DNA of 64,000 nt from Musa acuminata AAA Group (GCF_036884655.1 NC_088335.1:46239001-46303000); one strand, 5' to 3'. Shown: positions 11,680 through 23,344, numbered from the stretch's first letter. The notes: a model not told the origin generated them from the sequence alone. A program made the numbers and translations.

Positions 11680-14640
11680 TCTTTGGTCCAAGGCTAAAAT
11701 AAAGATAACATCTACAAGTAATCATCAGCTTCATAAACCACTCACTTAATTGCTCTTACCTCAATTGCTACTCCAATTGATGTGTGGCATCATCGTCTTA
11801 GTCATTCATCATTCTCAGTTCAATAATAGATGTGTTCTTGTGACTCTCTTCCAACTTTTAAATCAAGTAGAACTGCAACTCATTGTGATGCTTACCTTAA
11901 TAATAAAATTCATTGATTATCTTTTGAAATAATTTTCATATCTTACTCCAAATCATTTAAAATTATCTACACTCCAACCATTTCCTATTAATAATTTTAT
12001 ATTTTATATTATTTTTATAGATTAATTTACTAAATATACATGATTTTACTCTTTCAAATATAAATTTAAAGTCACCATAGTATTTACTCTATTAGAAAGA
12101 TAATTTTTTTTTTCAATCTATCATTAAAATAGTTTACTCCAATAAAAAAGGTGAATACCAAGTTTTAACAATTTATCTCTTATCTTGTGATATATAATAT
12201 CTCATGTCATCACCAGACACATCTTAGTTAACTTTATCGAATGAAAGCATTGATATATAGTTGAAACATTTTGTGTCATCACCAGACACACAATTTATCA
12301 CACCCTTCTATACCAAGCATCAATGCCACTAACTTTTTTGTTAGCAACATTTCAAATTATAGTATACCTTATTAAATATATGCTCACCCCAATCCTACAA
12401 CATCATTATTTAAAAAATAATTTCATAAAATCTTAAACTTTTAAAAACTTAAAGTATTTGATCATTTATGATATCCCTTACTATACCTCTACGCTTCAGA
12501 TAAGTTAATATTAAGATTCAAGTGTTGTATTTTCATAGGATACTCTCTTAACTATAATGCTTTCCAATATTACGATCCTTAAACTCAAAAGATCTTTATA
12601 TCATGTTATGCTATTTTTGTTGAGTCCACATTTTGCTTCTAAAATTGTATGCCTTCAACAATGCAAACTACTATAACAACCTTATATCATTGGATTCATA
12701 TGAGTATATCTCAAGCTCCCTCAAAGACACCTCTCACCACATCAACTAGCAGCTCTTTTTTAGACTTTCACTCTCTTATCACTCTAGTTTAGGACCACCT
12801 TACCCTCTTTGAACTTCTTCATCTATTTCTCTACTAACTCACCTTGAAATGCCTGATAAAGTAACACCCTTGGTATAAAAAATGATGTCTTTATCTTCTC
12901 ATCAGCCAAGTGACACCGAAGTACATTAGCCTAATCAGGTATTGTTAGTAACTCTTCACTAATTCTCATATCTCTAATATGATCCAATAATACCATCAAA
13001 CCTAAATATCACATAACAACATGCTCAAAAAATGATATCTTTAAACCACGTCAAATCCTTGACCTCAATGCTACCATAAGCTCTCTACCTAAACCTACTA
13101 AACTCATAACTATTATCTATGCCTAAAAATCCTCATACTAGCACAAAATCATGTGTGAAGTATACGATGCCCTACTTCATAATTCCATATAGACCCTTAT
13201 ACCATTTCATCTTACACAAAAAATCATTAAGTATAAGTTGATCTTTCAAATTAAGTGATATCCAAATGGATCCATTACCAAATACGTTTAGTGGCCAAAA
13301 GGTTTCACTAATGATAAGATGTTGATTTTATAAAAATATTCAGTCTAGTTATTAAACTAATAATAATTCGGCTCATCTTGAGTTTGGTTATCACTCAAGG
13401 CCGGCATATACGCCAACTAGATGTTAATTATGCTTTCTTTTAGGGACATTAATTAAAATATCTTTATATAGTAACTTCCTGACTTCATTTATCCTCAGTA
13501 TCCAAGCCATGTTTACAAACTATAAAAGCTATTTATAGACTTTGCCAAGCTCCAAGAGCTAGGTATACTGAACTTAACTTGTTTTTTACGTCAATTGGCT
13601 TCATCAACTCCAAGTTTGATATCTCTTTATTTCTATGATAACAAAATAAAAATACTACATATCTATCGATTTATATGGATGACATCATCATCATAAGTAA
13701 TATTTCCATGAAGAGTAAATAATTTCTTAAACAATTAATAGATTGATTCTAATCTAGAAACCTTAAGCTATTTTTTAAGAGTAGAAGTAACAATTATATC
13801 TTCTGACCTTTTTTTGTCTTAGAAGAAGTATATTCAAAATCTATTATTAAAGATGAATATGTAAAATGCTAAAGAAGTCACTATCCCACTCTCCACTACT
13901 GAATCACTCAAATTATATAATGGCAACCTTACTAAGAGTCCTATATAGTACCAATAAGTACTTGATTTTTTACTGTATTTATCTCTCGATATCGTATTTG
14001 TAGTCAATAAACTATCATAAATTATGCATCGAGCCTCTATCATGCATTAGTCTGTACTAAAATGTGTTATGTAGTATCTCAAAGGAACTCTTGATCATAT
14101 ATTATTTTTTCGTAAACATTCATCACTTCATCTTCATGTCTTCATCGATGCTGATTAGGTAGGCAACACTGATGAGAAAACATTTACGTTATCTTATATT
14201 ATCTTTCTTAAAGTAAATATAATCGGTTGGAGTTTCAAAAAATAGAATATAGTCACAAGATCCACTATTGAAGTTGAATATCGAGTTATCGCCACAATTG
14301 TTGCAGAACTCAATTGGGTCACAATTTGCTACACAAACTTGACATCATATCTCAATTCACTTTTAGAATATGGTATGATAATGTCGATGCCATCTATCTA
14401 TCCACTAATCCGGTGTTCAAACTCACGCATAAAATATATTGTCATCAACTTTCACTTCATTAGAGATCAAGTTATTATATATCAACTATATGTTTCTCAC
14501 ATTTATACTTCTGACCAACTAGTACACTTTCTCGTAAAGCCTCTAGCTCACAAGATATTTAAATTATATTTCAGAATTTGAGTGATTAATTTGATTAGCA
14601 TAGAGTTGAGAAAAAAATTTCCCTTAAAACCTGTATAATT
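11680..14640 (+). pseudogene. Degenerate Ty1-copia retrotransposon pol (integrase, RT, RNase H remnants)
   Basis: Broken reading frames on the plus strand carry the copia domain order. A GAG-pre-integrase WHHRLSH motif lies at 11785-11805. Reverse-transcriptase signatures span about 13230-13700, including an 'HIRQLDVN' type motif near 13400 and a Y-M-D-D box at 13672-13683. RNase H sequence spans about 14130-14340. The conserved tail after RNase H is still open at 14339-14581. Many stops and frameshifts interrupt it, including a stop inside the RNase H DAD(W) motif near 14150. Gag and protease are not recognisable between the LTR-like segment and the integrase motif, so they were probably deleted. 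This is an old, inactive copy; no 3' LTR is visible. Confidence 0.8.
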
Positions 14641-15510
14641 ACATATTATCTTAATAAATTAAGTTAATCTTTTTCGAAACAAATTCCTCTGTTCTAACAT
14701 GTCCACTGAAAGACTTCTCCAGATCATCACTAACTCAATCACATGAACCTTGGATACCCTGGGCTCATCGACATGAGCCTTCGTATTTGATGATTCATCA
14801 AACTCCTCCAGGATCGAATAATGACTAATGATTCCTCCTTTTAACTACCAGCAGATCAACAACTGCAAAAATAGTTCATTATAGAAGCTGCATCCCTCAG
14901 CCATATATTTACATCCTACCAATATAATAATCATTAGAAATATTTTTTTTAGCAGATAATTTACAGTTTGCGTACTTGTACCGACTCCACTAGCAGTAAT
15001 ACCATTGGAATTTAGCTACCTTGATCAAAATCCAGCTTTGATCTTTGAGCAGACTCCATCATGCTCATGTTAGAGTAGTCTATATCCAGCTTCTTTGTAG
15101 CGTCAGCTGGCCTCTCCTTCTGCATGACTCCAAAACTGTGATAGAGTTTCTTGCCGCCGGACTTGGGATGAAGTTTCAAGCAAGTCACATACATTACCAA
15201 CTCCACATAGTTACTTGTCACAGACATTTGAATAAGGTTTCGGAACAACCATATCAGACAATTTAGATTGACAATGATAGATTTTTTAATGTCTTTTCAG
15301 TCTGCAGATATCTTATTTTGTCATTATAATCCAACATAAAGATTTCTAATAATCATAATTAAGATATTGAGACAAGTCTTTGTTTTGAATCAACCATTAG
15401 AGTCTTTATCTTTGCAATACTCGACAAGAACAGAGCTATCCAAGTGGAAATCTCATATGTAAGAGGATAGCCCTCATACTTCTCAGGTAAGCCACAGAAA
15501 TTCTTATCAG
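14640..15510. other. Spacer with one unrecognised minus-strand open frame
   Basis: The minus-strand frame at 15012-15248 ends in a lysine/aspartate-rich stretch (MQKERPADATKKLDIDYSNM). Its composition is more protein-like than its surroundings, so it could be a last exon or a gene relic. I do not recognise a family, and no matching upstream exon was found. The rest holds nothing I can support. Confidence 0.3.
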
Positions 15511-15516
15511 GGACTT

Positions 15517-15705
15517 GGACTTTGACTATTATTGGTCTTCATCTTCTTTCTTAATTAACACTCGTCAATCTTCCCATCTATTCCTCCCTCAAGCTTGGCT
15601 TGATCACATAGCAAACCAGTTTCAGATAGACCTTCCAAGTTCAAGATGGAGAAAGAAGCCACCATAAGAGTCTCACTCCATAGGAAGCAAAGTTCAATTG
15701 AGCCA
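15517..15705 (+). repeat. Decayed partial duplicate of the 5' end of the DUF688-type gene
   Basis: This tract resembles 15757-15950, just downstream. Matching blocks are TTGGTCTTCATCTTCT with TTGGTCTTAGCCTTCT, TCAAGCTTGGCTTG (15589) with TCAAGCTTAGCTTG (15786), and GCCACCATAAGAGTCT (15658) with GCCACCATAAGTCTTA (15903). The spacing grows from 197 to 245 bp, so the two copies differ by an indel. This copy lacks the conserved protein motif and is not coding. Confidence 0.6.
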
Positions 15706-15898
15706 AGCAATTCCTATGGTAGACTGACAATATAGTTGGTCTTTATCTTCTTCCTCTACTATTGTTGGTCTTAGCCTTCTCTTCTTCAAGCTTAGCTTGC
15801 TCACACAACAAGCAAGTTTACAGGTTGAGGGAGGGCAAGGAGTGCATGACAGCTTCTCTACGAATCATTCCTTTGATCTCCAGCTTCATCAGGGAGAG

Positions 15899-16309
15899 AT
15901 GAGCCACCATAAGTCTTACTGTGTAGGTAGCATCCCCTTCTCATGGGAGAACCAGCCAGGTATCTCCAAGGTCACACCACAAGCAGAAGAGAATCACCTC
16001 AAGCTGCCGCCGCCACCATGCAAATCAGACAGCCCCATGTCCGCGGCGCATGGCCTACATGTTCCTCTCCCACCGTGCATCTTTCAGCCGCCGTCGCGGA
16101 GCTCGTCGAAGAAAGGTTTGAAGGAGGAGGACGACCCCTTCTTCGCAGCTTACATGGAGTGCACCAGAAACGTTCGGACGGAAGGGAGGAGGGGTTCGAG
16201 GAGGAGGAAGAGAGATGGTTTGATTGGGTTGTTCTCCTGTACGGGTAGCAGTGGAGTTAGGGAGAAGGCCATTGTGAGGCTGTCACAGCTTCCTGAAGTG
16301 AGAGAGTGA
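15899..16309 (+). CDS. Small DUF688-type plant protein
   Basis: The first ATG in the open frame is at 15899 and gives 136 aa. The frame is open back to 15797 without an ATG, so an upstream exon joined near 15822 (tttacag acceptor) is possible. Residues 9-24 (VGSIPFSWENQPGISK) are the hallmark of the plant DUF688 family, which typically has G-x-I-P-F-x-W-E-x-x-P-G followed by Pro-rich sequence; here LPPPPC is at 37-41 and PLPPC at 56-60. A conserved-looking DPFFAAYMECTR sits at 79-90, followed by a very basic RRGSRRRKRDG stretch (98-107) that could act as a nuclear signal. The biochemical function of the family is unknown to me. A decayed duplicate of its 5' end lies directly upstream. Confidence 0.7.
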   Translation: MSHHKSYCVGSIPFSWENQPGISKVTPQAEENHLKLPPPPCKSDSPMSAAHGLHVPLPPCIFQPPSRSSSKKGLKEEDDPFFAAYMECTRNVRTEGRRGSRRRKRDGLIGLFSCTGSSGVREKAIVRLSQLPEVRE

Positions 16310-17110
16310 TGAGAGGCTTGGAATCCATGGGGAACCTGTTGTGCTGATCCTGTGGTTCTTGCTCCATGAATCACCTTCTTCAGCAGTACTTTGGAAGTAG
16401 AAAGATTTATGCAGGTCGGAATGATAGATGTTATAGGTGACACGGTAATATTCTACTGAAAGCATAGTTATATTGATGAATACATGTAATGATATTGTAC
16501 AAAGAGATTGCGCAATGACAGAAAATAATAAACAATATAATTTGTTGGTTATCTAAATGTCCATTGGTACTTGCAGGGAAAAAAAATGTATTTGAAACCT
16601 TATTGGCCAAATTCAACAAAGAGTCGCAACTTTTAGCTTTTTTCCTCAAGAGTGTCCTTTTTTTTATTTATTTTTTAGAATATTTTTTTTAGAAGATGAT
16701 AGATTATTGTTAAGTCTCGTCTTGCCACTTGTGTCGTATCGTCTCGTTGTCTCAACCCTTGTTATTGTTTCGTCATCTTTGCTTTTAGTTCATAGCTATT
16801 GTTCTAGTGACTTGAGCAAGCAAGCGATCTCTCATAAGGACTTGTTAGGTAAGGTGAAAGATTCAACAATGCTAATACTAGAGTTAAAGGATGTTGTTGC
16901 CTGCACTAGCCATCAAGAGGGTGAGGACATAAGAAGTTGGTCCCAGCCTTGGGGTCAGATACTTAGTTGATTGGTGGCAGCATCGTAGGCGTGCGCGACC
17001 TTCTCATAATATTGAGGGTATCAAGCTATATACGATACTTCCTTCTTAGCTAGTAAATAAACCTCCTTGGTCACCTTCCAAAAGATATTGTTTATCTCGA
17101 TATGACAAAT
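16310..17110. other. Downstream spacer, no gene seen
   Basis: This region includes the probable 3' UTR of the DUF688 gene, then AT-rich sequence with homopolymer T runs. A short open frame at 16707-16970 has no recognisable domain. Confidence 0.4.
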
Positions 17111-17119
17111 TATGGACCC

Positions 17120-17650
17120 CAGGCATGTCACCATATCTCATACTCAAAGTCAGAACCCGTACCAAAATGTCACACGTTATGACATCCCACACATCTCATT
17201 CCGATAAATCCAGGACGTCAACACCCTCGCACGCAAGGTCAGAGCCCATGCGTGCTGAGATATTGTCCGACATATCCATCACCTCGAACCGCGTACGGTC
17301 CACCCTCATGCCATAATATAATAATCATTCGTGGATACCCATAGGGGGGAAGAAAAAAAGATTCATCTAACTTGCTCGTCGGAGGGGCCACGGCCGGGGA
17401 TCACTTGACGAAGGTCTTTTTCTGCAGGAAAGCGGCTACCCACGATTCACGGGCACCCCAACCTCGAAAGTCGTCGATCGATGACCTCGCAGGTGAGTCA
17501 TCGACTGTTCAGCTCCTATGCTGAGAAGCGCTGACCAAGAACCCGACATCGAGGGTCGATCGACGTCTCGACGTCCAGCTCAGCCAACGGAACACTCTCG
17601 ACATTGACCCGTGGACCAGGCCGTGCTGACCAACGAGCCACGACACATTT
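17120..17650 (+). mobile_element. Gypsy LTR fragment of the Tat/RIRE2 type
   Basis: The stretch contains 'tctaacttgctcgtcggagg' near 17366-17385, then 'ccacggccgggg' and TTTTTCTGCAGG near 17418. This matches the layout near the end of R/U5 in plant Tat/RIRE2-type Gypsy LTRs (ACTTGxxCGTCGGAGG...CCGGG...TGCAGG). It is much richer in G/C and CG dinucleotides than its surroundings. No internal coding domains or second LTR are visible. Confidence 0.5.
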
Positions 17651-17899
17651 GTTCACAAACAACAACGATCGACATAACAAAGATCAAGGACCATCTCATC
17701 TTTAAAAAATTTAAAAAGTGTTTTATAAAAATAAAAAAATAAAAAAATTGAGATTTATTTTTTGTTTTCGGAGAACTTGCCCAACCTTATTTTTCATTTA
17801 ATTTAGCTACATGCGTTTTCCTATAATGGAGGTCGGAACAATGGCTTATGAGAACGGCCCATGAAACCCAAGCAAAATGGGACTGCTTGGGTTTATGTC

Positions 17900-17985
17900 T
17901 ACAGAGAATTATTGATGACAGAGAATTATTGATGATTTATTTTATAGTTGACAGAGAATTATTGATGATTTATTTTACAGCATAC
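17900..17985 (+). repeat. Short tandem repeat of about 33 bp, 2.5 copies
   Basis: CAGAGAATTATTGATGA occurs at about 17902, 17919 and 17952. The last two units share a TTTATTTTATAG/TTTATTTTACAG tail. This looks like replication slippage with no sign of function. Confidence 0.75.
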
Positions 17986-18105
17986 AAAATAGTTTTGGAC
18001 TTCGGTTTATGTCTACTCATATCAGTGCTTCTTTCATATTTTATTATTGTATATTATAAATATTTATTTTTCTCCTGAATGTAAGTGTTCCTCATTTTCA
18101 ATTTG

Positions 18106-18110
<5 letters not shown>

Positions 18111-18173
<63 letters not shown>
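18111..18173. repeat. (TA)n microsatellite, about 63 bp
   Basis: An uninterrupted alternating TA tract. It is followed within 40 bp by the perfect 12 bp palindrome GATCACGTGATC (18200-18211), which contains a CACGTG G-box core. Confidence 0.95.
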
Positions 18174-18175
<2 letters not shown>

Positions 18176-18211
18176 CGTGTCCTATCAAAATGGGTCCATG
18201 ATCACGTGATC

Positions 18212-19050
18212 CGGGAGCAAGACCAGGTGATCCATCATCCCTGATAGCGAAGTGACATTGCTGTCCTCTTACACAGGTAAATAGATGGCTGTGATTGAAA
18301 CAAGTCACTTGATTTGTGTGGCACAGCGTTCCCAATTGTGACTCAAATTGACTGCTTTGATTGAATTTATTAGCTCAATATGAAATTAGGCTGTGGTTTT
18401 GGCAGACTTAAGAGATCAAACTTGCTTAAAAGTCTCAGATTATGGCATCTAATGTTATCTAGAAATATACTTTCTGGGCTTCAAAATTATTTGGTGGCAC
18501 ATTGTGGTCTTGCAGAAAGTCAACATGCAAGAAAAGTCAAATGATCTGCACTGAATTCAAAGCACTAATAAGTCTTCGACCTCCCATGTAATGCAAGCCT
18601 TCACAACCTGAATCCAGGATTATAACTTGTGGATTGTAGGAGATCTGAACAAGATGCTGTCCCTGTTTTCTGTTGATATAAATCCAAAGCTTCTCTTGTT
18701 TGTCTTATTGGAAGACTTATAGCATGTTCTAGAGATTGATGATGTGAGATGATGGTAAGATTATTTCTTTATAAATTGATAAATCGATTCTGAGTTATAA
18801 AATTATATTTTTTATATTTATTGTTCATGTTGATCATTCCTAAATCCTGTATTGGTAGAGCATAATCTATTCTTTAGTAATGTGATGTGAAGTGTGAACA
18901 TATCAAATGAATGATAGTCTCTACAGCTGACCTTATCCAACACAGTGGCCACAAATCATCGGAAAGGCAGACATTTCTGCCACATGTTCAAGCAAATTAA
19001 TTGCAGGAAAGAAATTGTTGAACCAAACCAAAGATAAAAATCCCAACAGT
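18212..19050. other. Spacer and presumed promoter region upstream of the PSK gene
   Basis: AT-rich sequence without a supportable open frame. It leads into the TATA-like element and CT-rich leader of the phytosulfokine precursor gene. Confidence 0.4.
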
Positions 19051-19061
19051 GTCTGGCCATG

Positions 19062-19070
19062 CTATTTAAA
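19062..19070 (+). promoter_or_regulatory. TATA-like box of the PSK gene
   Basis: CTATTTAAA lies about 120 bp upstream of the ATG at 19191. This would put transcription start near 19095-19100, just before the CT-rich leader. Confidence 0.5.
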
Positions 19071-19117
19071 TCCCCCCCCCACTATTCAACCATTCCTCAC
19101 CAAATCCATCAGAAGCT

Positions 19118-19120
<3 letters not shown>

Positions 19121-19159
<39 letters not shown>
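19121..19159 (+). repeat. (CT)n microsatellite in the PSK 5' leader
   Basis: An uninterrupted CT repeat of nearly 40 bp ends 31 bp before the start codon. CT-rich leaders are common in plant genes and such tracts vary in length between individuals. Confidence 0.9.
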
Positions 19160-19160
<1 letters not shown>

Positions 19161-19190
19161 CTATCCAATCTTCCTAAATCATCATAAAAC

Positions 19191-19501
19191 ATGTCCAAGA
19201 AGATCATGGTTGTTGTGTTCATTGCTCTCCTCCTGTTGTCCTTAGCTCATGCAGGCAGGCCAAACCCAATGGATCCAAAGAAGAGCAGTCTTCAGGTACA
19301 CCTTGTTCTTTGATTCTAGTCATTCCATCATCTTACAGGTTTCTATCATCAGCATCATCATTATTATTATTGCAGGCTGTTGAGAAGGAGATGGGTGGTG
19401 GGAGAATGGAAGGATGTGAAGGAGCTGGGGAGGATGAATGCTTGGTGAGGAGGACCCTTGCTGCCCACACTGACTACATCTACACCCAGGAGCACCATTA
19501 G
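19191..19501 (+). CDS. Phytosulfokine (PSK) peptide hormone precursor, 2 exons
   Basis: Exons 19191-19295 and 19376-19501 join in phase 0 across an 80 bp intron with GT..AG borders, giving 76 aa. Residues 1-21 form a clear signal peptide (a basic start, then VVVFIALLLLSLAHA). The mature pentapeptide YIYTQ is at residues 69-73, preceded by Asp68 as required for tyrosine sulfation, and followed by EHH and the stop. Cys49 and Cys57 match the CxGxxxExxEC-like region upstream of the hormone in the family, where the C-E-G and D-E-C words are conserved. Precursors in this family are usually 75-110 aa, so this one is short but complete. The secreted peptide is sulfated in the Golgi by TPST, released by subtilases and perceived by PSKR receptor kinases; these steps are family knowledge. 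The ATG at 19191 gives the signal peptide directly. Confidence 0.93.
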
Positions 19502-19837
19502 GGACTTGTAGGATAGCTTACAACTATGCTGCGTGAGTGGGGATTCCTAGTGTCTGGGTTTCTTTGGCTTCTTCTTCTCTAGGAAGTTTGGAGAGACCAT
19601 GTAAATCACTTCTCATCCTGCTGTTCCTTTGTTGTTCACATGGTTATAGGTTTTTCAATGGATTGAGTGATATATACAGTATATGCACATCATCGATTGA
19701 CATCATGCAGGTGCATGCAATATCAAGTATCGAATCGATCGGTATCGATTTAAGCTCAACCTTCTTCACTGTATCTCCTTGTTCTTCGTACTTGCTTAGA
19801 ACAGTGACCATCCTGTGCCTGCTTCTGCAAACATAAA

Positions 19838-19876
<39 letters not shown>
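19838..19876 (+). repeat. (CT)n microsatellite downstream of the PSK gene
   Basis: A nearly perfect CT repeat interrupted once by CCC, about 340 bp after the PSK stop codon. Confidence 0.9.
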
Positions 19877-19879
<3 letters not shown>

Positions 19880-22240
19880 CTCTCAACGAGGAAATCACTA
19901 AGCTTTCAACAACAATCTGAAAGCTTGCAACTCAGAAAATATCATTTGGCATGCTGCCTGTTGTTTGCCACCCTGCATGCTGAGCTTCCTTCTGCCTTAA
20001 CTCTTATGCGCAAATATTGATGTTGCAATTGTTTCCGGTGATTAATCTCTTACTTTACCAATTTGTTAGATATCAAAATTTTTAGAGCATGCATTTCTAA
20101 AACAATTCACTTCTAGAAATATTATTTTTAACTCTTCTTTTTTTTTTTTGAGATTTATATGCCAAAATTAGTATCAAAGTGGATGATTTAATCACAACCA
20201 AGATTATTAGTTGAGTTATGGATTATATATATATATATATAATTAATCAGGGTAAACATTTGTCTGATCTAAGTATTATAAAAAATAAAATTAACCATGT
20301 TAAGCCATTGAAATCCTCACAAGAACAGATGTATTATAAATGATGAAGCTGAAAGGTAGCAAATGGACAAATGAAGAGAGCCATCAATTGTTGTTATACT
20401 AATTGACAAGTTATGCAATTAGAGATGATGCATATCAATGTGAAAGTAAATATTAAAACATAGCATCATTTCTCATTTCACACTAAAATGATACAATTGG
20501 AGACTTAGTATAACACCCACAGGGTAATGTAGACATCATTCTTGATGTCATCTTAAGATCTTTGAAAGGGACTCAAATGAAATGGTCATCATCTCCAAAG
20601 TGTTCTTGTATCAGATTCTTGGCCTTATATCTCTCTTGATGAACTGTTAAAAGGTCAACGGAATTTAGCAGCAAATGGAGAGGTGAAAAGAGTATATGTT
20701 TGACTATGGGAGGATCACCAATTAGGTGCTATGAGGTTTTCTGATTTCAAGACATGATCATGAAAATATAACTATTGTGAACTTGGCAACAATACATTAT
20801 GGGAGTGAGGTCATTGACTAAGATTCAATACAAACTAAAAGATCAGAATAGAATCTTAAATGTGTGGCATTTTCTTTCGAAAAAGAAAATATCTATTTTG
20901 TTAAATGGTTATATACATTGTCTAAGAGAAATATATGGTTGGATATGGCCATGGCTGTGCTATGGAACATCTGAAAGTTGAGTTCAGGGAGAACAGCAAG
21001 GGAAGAGTGCATGGACAATCAAGGGAGTAAATGCATACCAACTAGACTTTGCTTCAGTTAGGTTCCTCTGCCATTTTTACCTATACAACAACTGTGGCCA
21101 CATGACCATGCAACTATTGTGTTCCTATGGCAGTGCTCTGCTCATTGTTCCCCCTGTGATTTTTTCTTTAATTCAGAGAATTTCCTCCTCTAATTTCAGT
21201 TTGAGTGAATTTTCAGAACTAAGTGTAAACTATCTGATTGACAAAGATAATGAGAAAACAAAATGAAGAAATCTAGTGATTGTTTAAGAAAATATAAACC
21301 ACAATCATGTTATTTCTAAGAACAGTTTCTCATGATCACAAACAGTCCAGCCATGATATCTGCTCTTGGGAAATCCTTATATGACATACCCAGAATTCAC
21401 CAAATGTGTTTATAGTTCAGCCTTCCAAAGTATGAACTGACATGGTATTTATTGTATCCATTTCAGAAAGGTACTAAAAAATAATCTCAAAGTTAATAAT
21501 AATGCAAGATGTGAAACTAATAGAGCAGTAAACCAAGCTGACACTAAAAGCAGAAAGAAAAAAGACTTTTAATGGCATGGCATATAGGTTGTACATTGTT
21601 TTTACAGTAAGCACCTGGAAAACCTAGGAAAAATGATGTGTATAAAGATCAGGACTCACTCAGTGAACTGACAAGTACTCTTAATGCTAGTAAAGCAACA
21701 AATAATCTCAAAGTCTAAGTAAATCTGCTTATGTGAAAATGTTAATTTTTCGACAGCAAAAATATCCATGCATCTCATTTGGGAAGCATTTTTTCTATTA
21801 ATTTCAAACATAGTTGCAGAATTCAGCACAATTCAGAACCATGCATCCTTTCACACTTAATGATGCACTTTTTAAGAGAGGAAGAAATTTGAAAAGGCAG
21901 AAAGCCTCATAAACCATGTCTCTGATCTCACCTCTGCTGCCTCCAAATCTTCTCTCTCTCAGACATTTTTTATCCAAAAAAAAAAAGAAAATAAAACATG
22001 ATACAGGAACATGATATCAAGTGTCTGCTATGCAGCAGAGATACCAAAACAGATACATTTGGATAGTCCAAGTTTGGCAAACCATGGAAAGCAAGATATA
22101 TGATGTTGCAGTAATACATATACAAAGGATATGGATCTTATTTTATATGTGACAGAATTAAAGTTGCTGAGTTCACCAAATTAAATAGCCAATCATTTAA
22201 TGGACCAAGAGACTAGTTTCAGAAGAATCTTGTGCATCAC
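19880..22240. other. Long AT-rich spacer, no gene seen
   Basis: No open frame here has gene-like composition or a recognised domain on either strand. A (TA)9 tract lies near 20224-20241. The tract contains no mobile-element domain I can identify. Confidence 0.4.
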
Positions 22241-22252
22241 TTTGTGGCCCTG

Positions 22253-22359
22253 CTTTGGCATCTTTGCATGTTGTGAGCCACCATCGACAAATGGAGGCTC
22301 ATGTGAATCCCAATCAGATGCCAAAGATTAATGATCTTGGCGGCCCTACTTTGGCATCT
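22253..22359 (+). repeat. Inverted repeat able to form a hairpin, plus a third direct copy of its arm
   Basis: CTTTGGCATCT (22253-22263) is perfectly complementary to AGATGCCAAAG (22316-22326). Inside it, TGAGCC (22274-22279) pairs with GGCTCA (22296-22301), and CCAT pairs with ATGG around the loop. A further direct copy of CTTTGGCATCT lies at 22349-22359, also preceded by GGCCCT. The structure could encode a small hairpin RNA or be a foldback transposon relic. Pairing between the stems is poor, which argues against a classical microRNA precursor. Confidence 0.55.
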
Positions 22360-22999
22360 ATAATCATGCTTGAAGGGTTCCACCATCATTCAAATGCCCA
22401 GGATTAGCTTTTCTAAAGTCATGTCCCTTCTTATGAATCTGTTGAATCTAAGTTCTCCCATGGGCCACAAGGATTATTTAACTGTTGAATCAACTACAAA
22501 AAGCCATAATTTAATTCAAACATACTCTCTCAGTTGTTATTGGTTGTCTTTAGTTGTTTGCTAAGCTTGATTAATTGATCTGTGATGTTTAGATCAATTA
22601 TTATCATACAAATATTGATGTTACAGTTAGTAAGTGTTATTCAAGCTCTTAGGATGAAATAGATAGGAAGCATAAAGGAGTTCTGAACTCATTAGATTCA
22701 CTGCTTTCATTTGCAGAAGTTTAACACCATTATCCATCAAATCTGAAATCAGCCACAGGTAATGCTTTTGTCATTAAATAGTTATGGAACTTCTGCAACA
22801 GTTATCATGAAGCGAAGCTTTTGTTGGCTTATACATGAACCTGATGACACTTTAATTGGTATAAGGTCTTGGTTGTGATGATTGAAGGTGTTAATGATCC
22901 TCAACAGTCTGATATTTCTAGTTATTCTCTTATTTTCTATAATAATTTGTCTAAAAATTAGAATATCTTATTTTAGTTGCTACCTTTTCATGTCATCGA

Positions 23000-23340
23000 G
23001 AAGAAGATGCTAAGGTGGATACATTGAGTTACTCGAAAAGATTAAAAAAATATTTTCATTCGTGAATAATTAATATATATATATATATATTGTAAAAGAA
23101 AAAAATGATGAAGAATCATTTTGGATGATATAAATATAGGTATTATGGTTAGACAATATGGGAGATAATTAATATTAATAGTAGATGAAGAAAAGTGAAG
23201 AAATTAAAAGGATTTTAGTAGAAATTATAAATAAAAATTTAGATTCGATAGTAAAAGATCCATCAAATAATTGTCATATTATAACTTATCATTATTGTAT
23301 TTCTAAACTAAATAATGATAATAACAATTTTCTGATCTGA
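23000..23340 (+). mobile_element. RTE-type LINE 3' fragment, copy 1
   Basis: Broken frames read like the end of an RTE-clade LINE open frame. There is a MLRW-type motif at about 23009-23020, then V-T-R-K-D. Near 23195-23260 a stretch including 'agaaattataaataaaaattta' is shared with the longer LINE fragment at 46840-46870. It is interrupted by stops and a (TA)n tract at 23072-23090. It is inactive. Confidence 0.55.
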
Positions 23341-23344
23341 CTAA

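Noticed and set aside
22316..22336. Resemblance to miR399 (TGCCAAAG seed)
   Set aside because: Only about eight bases match; the remainder and the hairpin pairing do not fit a miR399 precursor.
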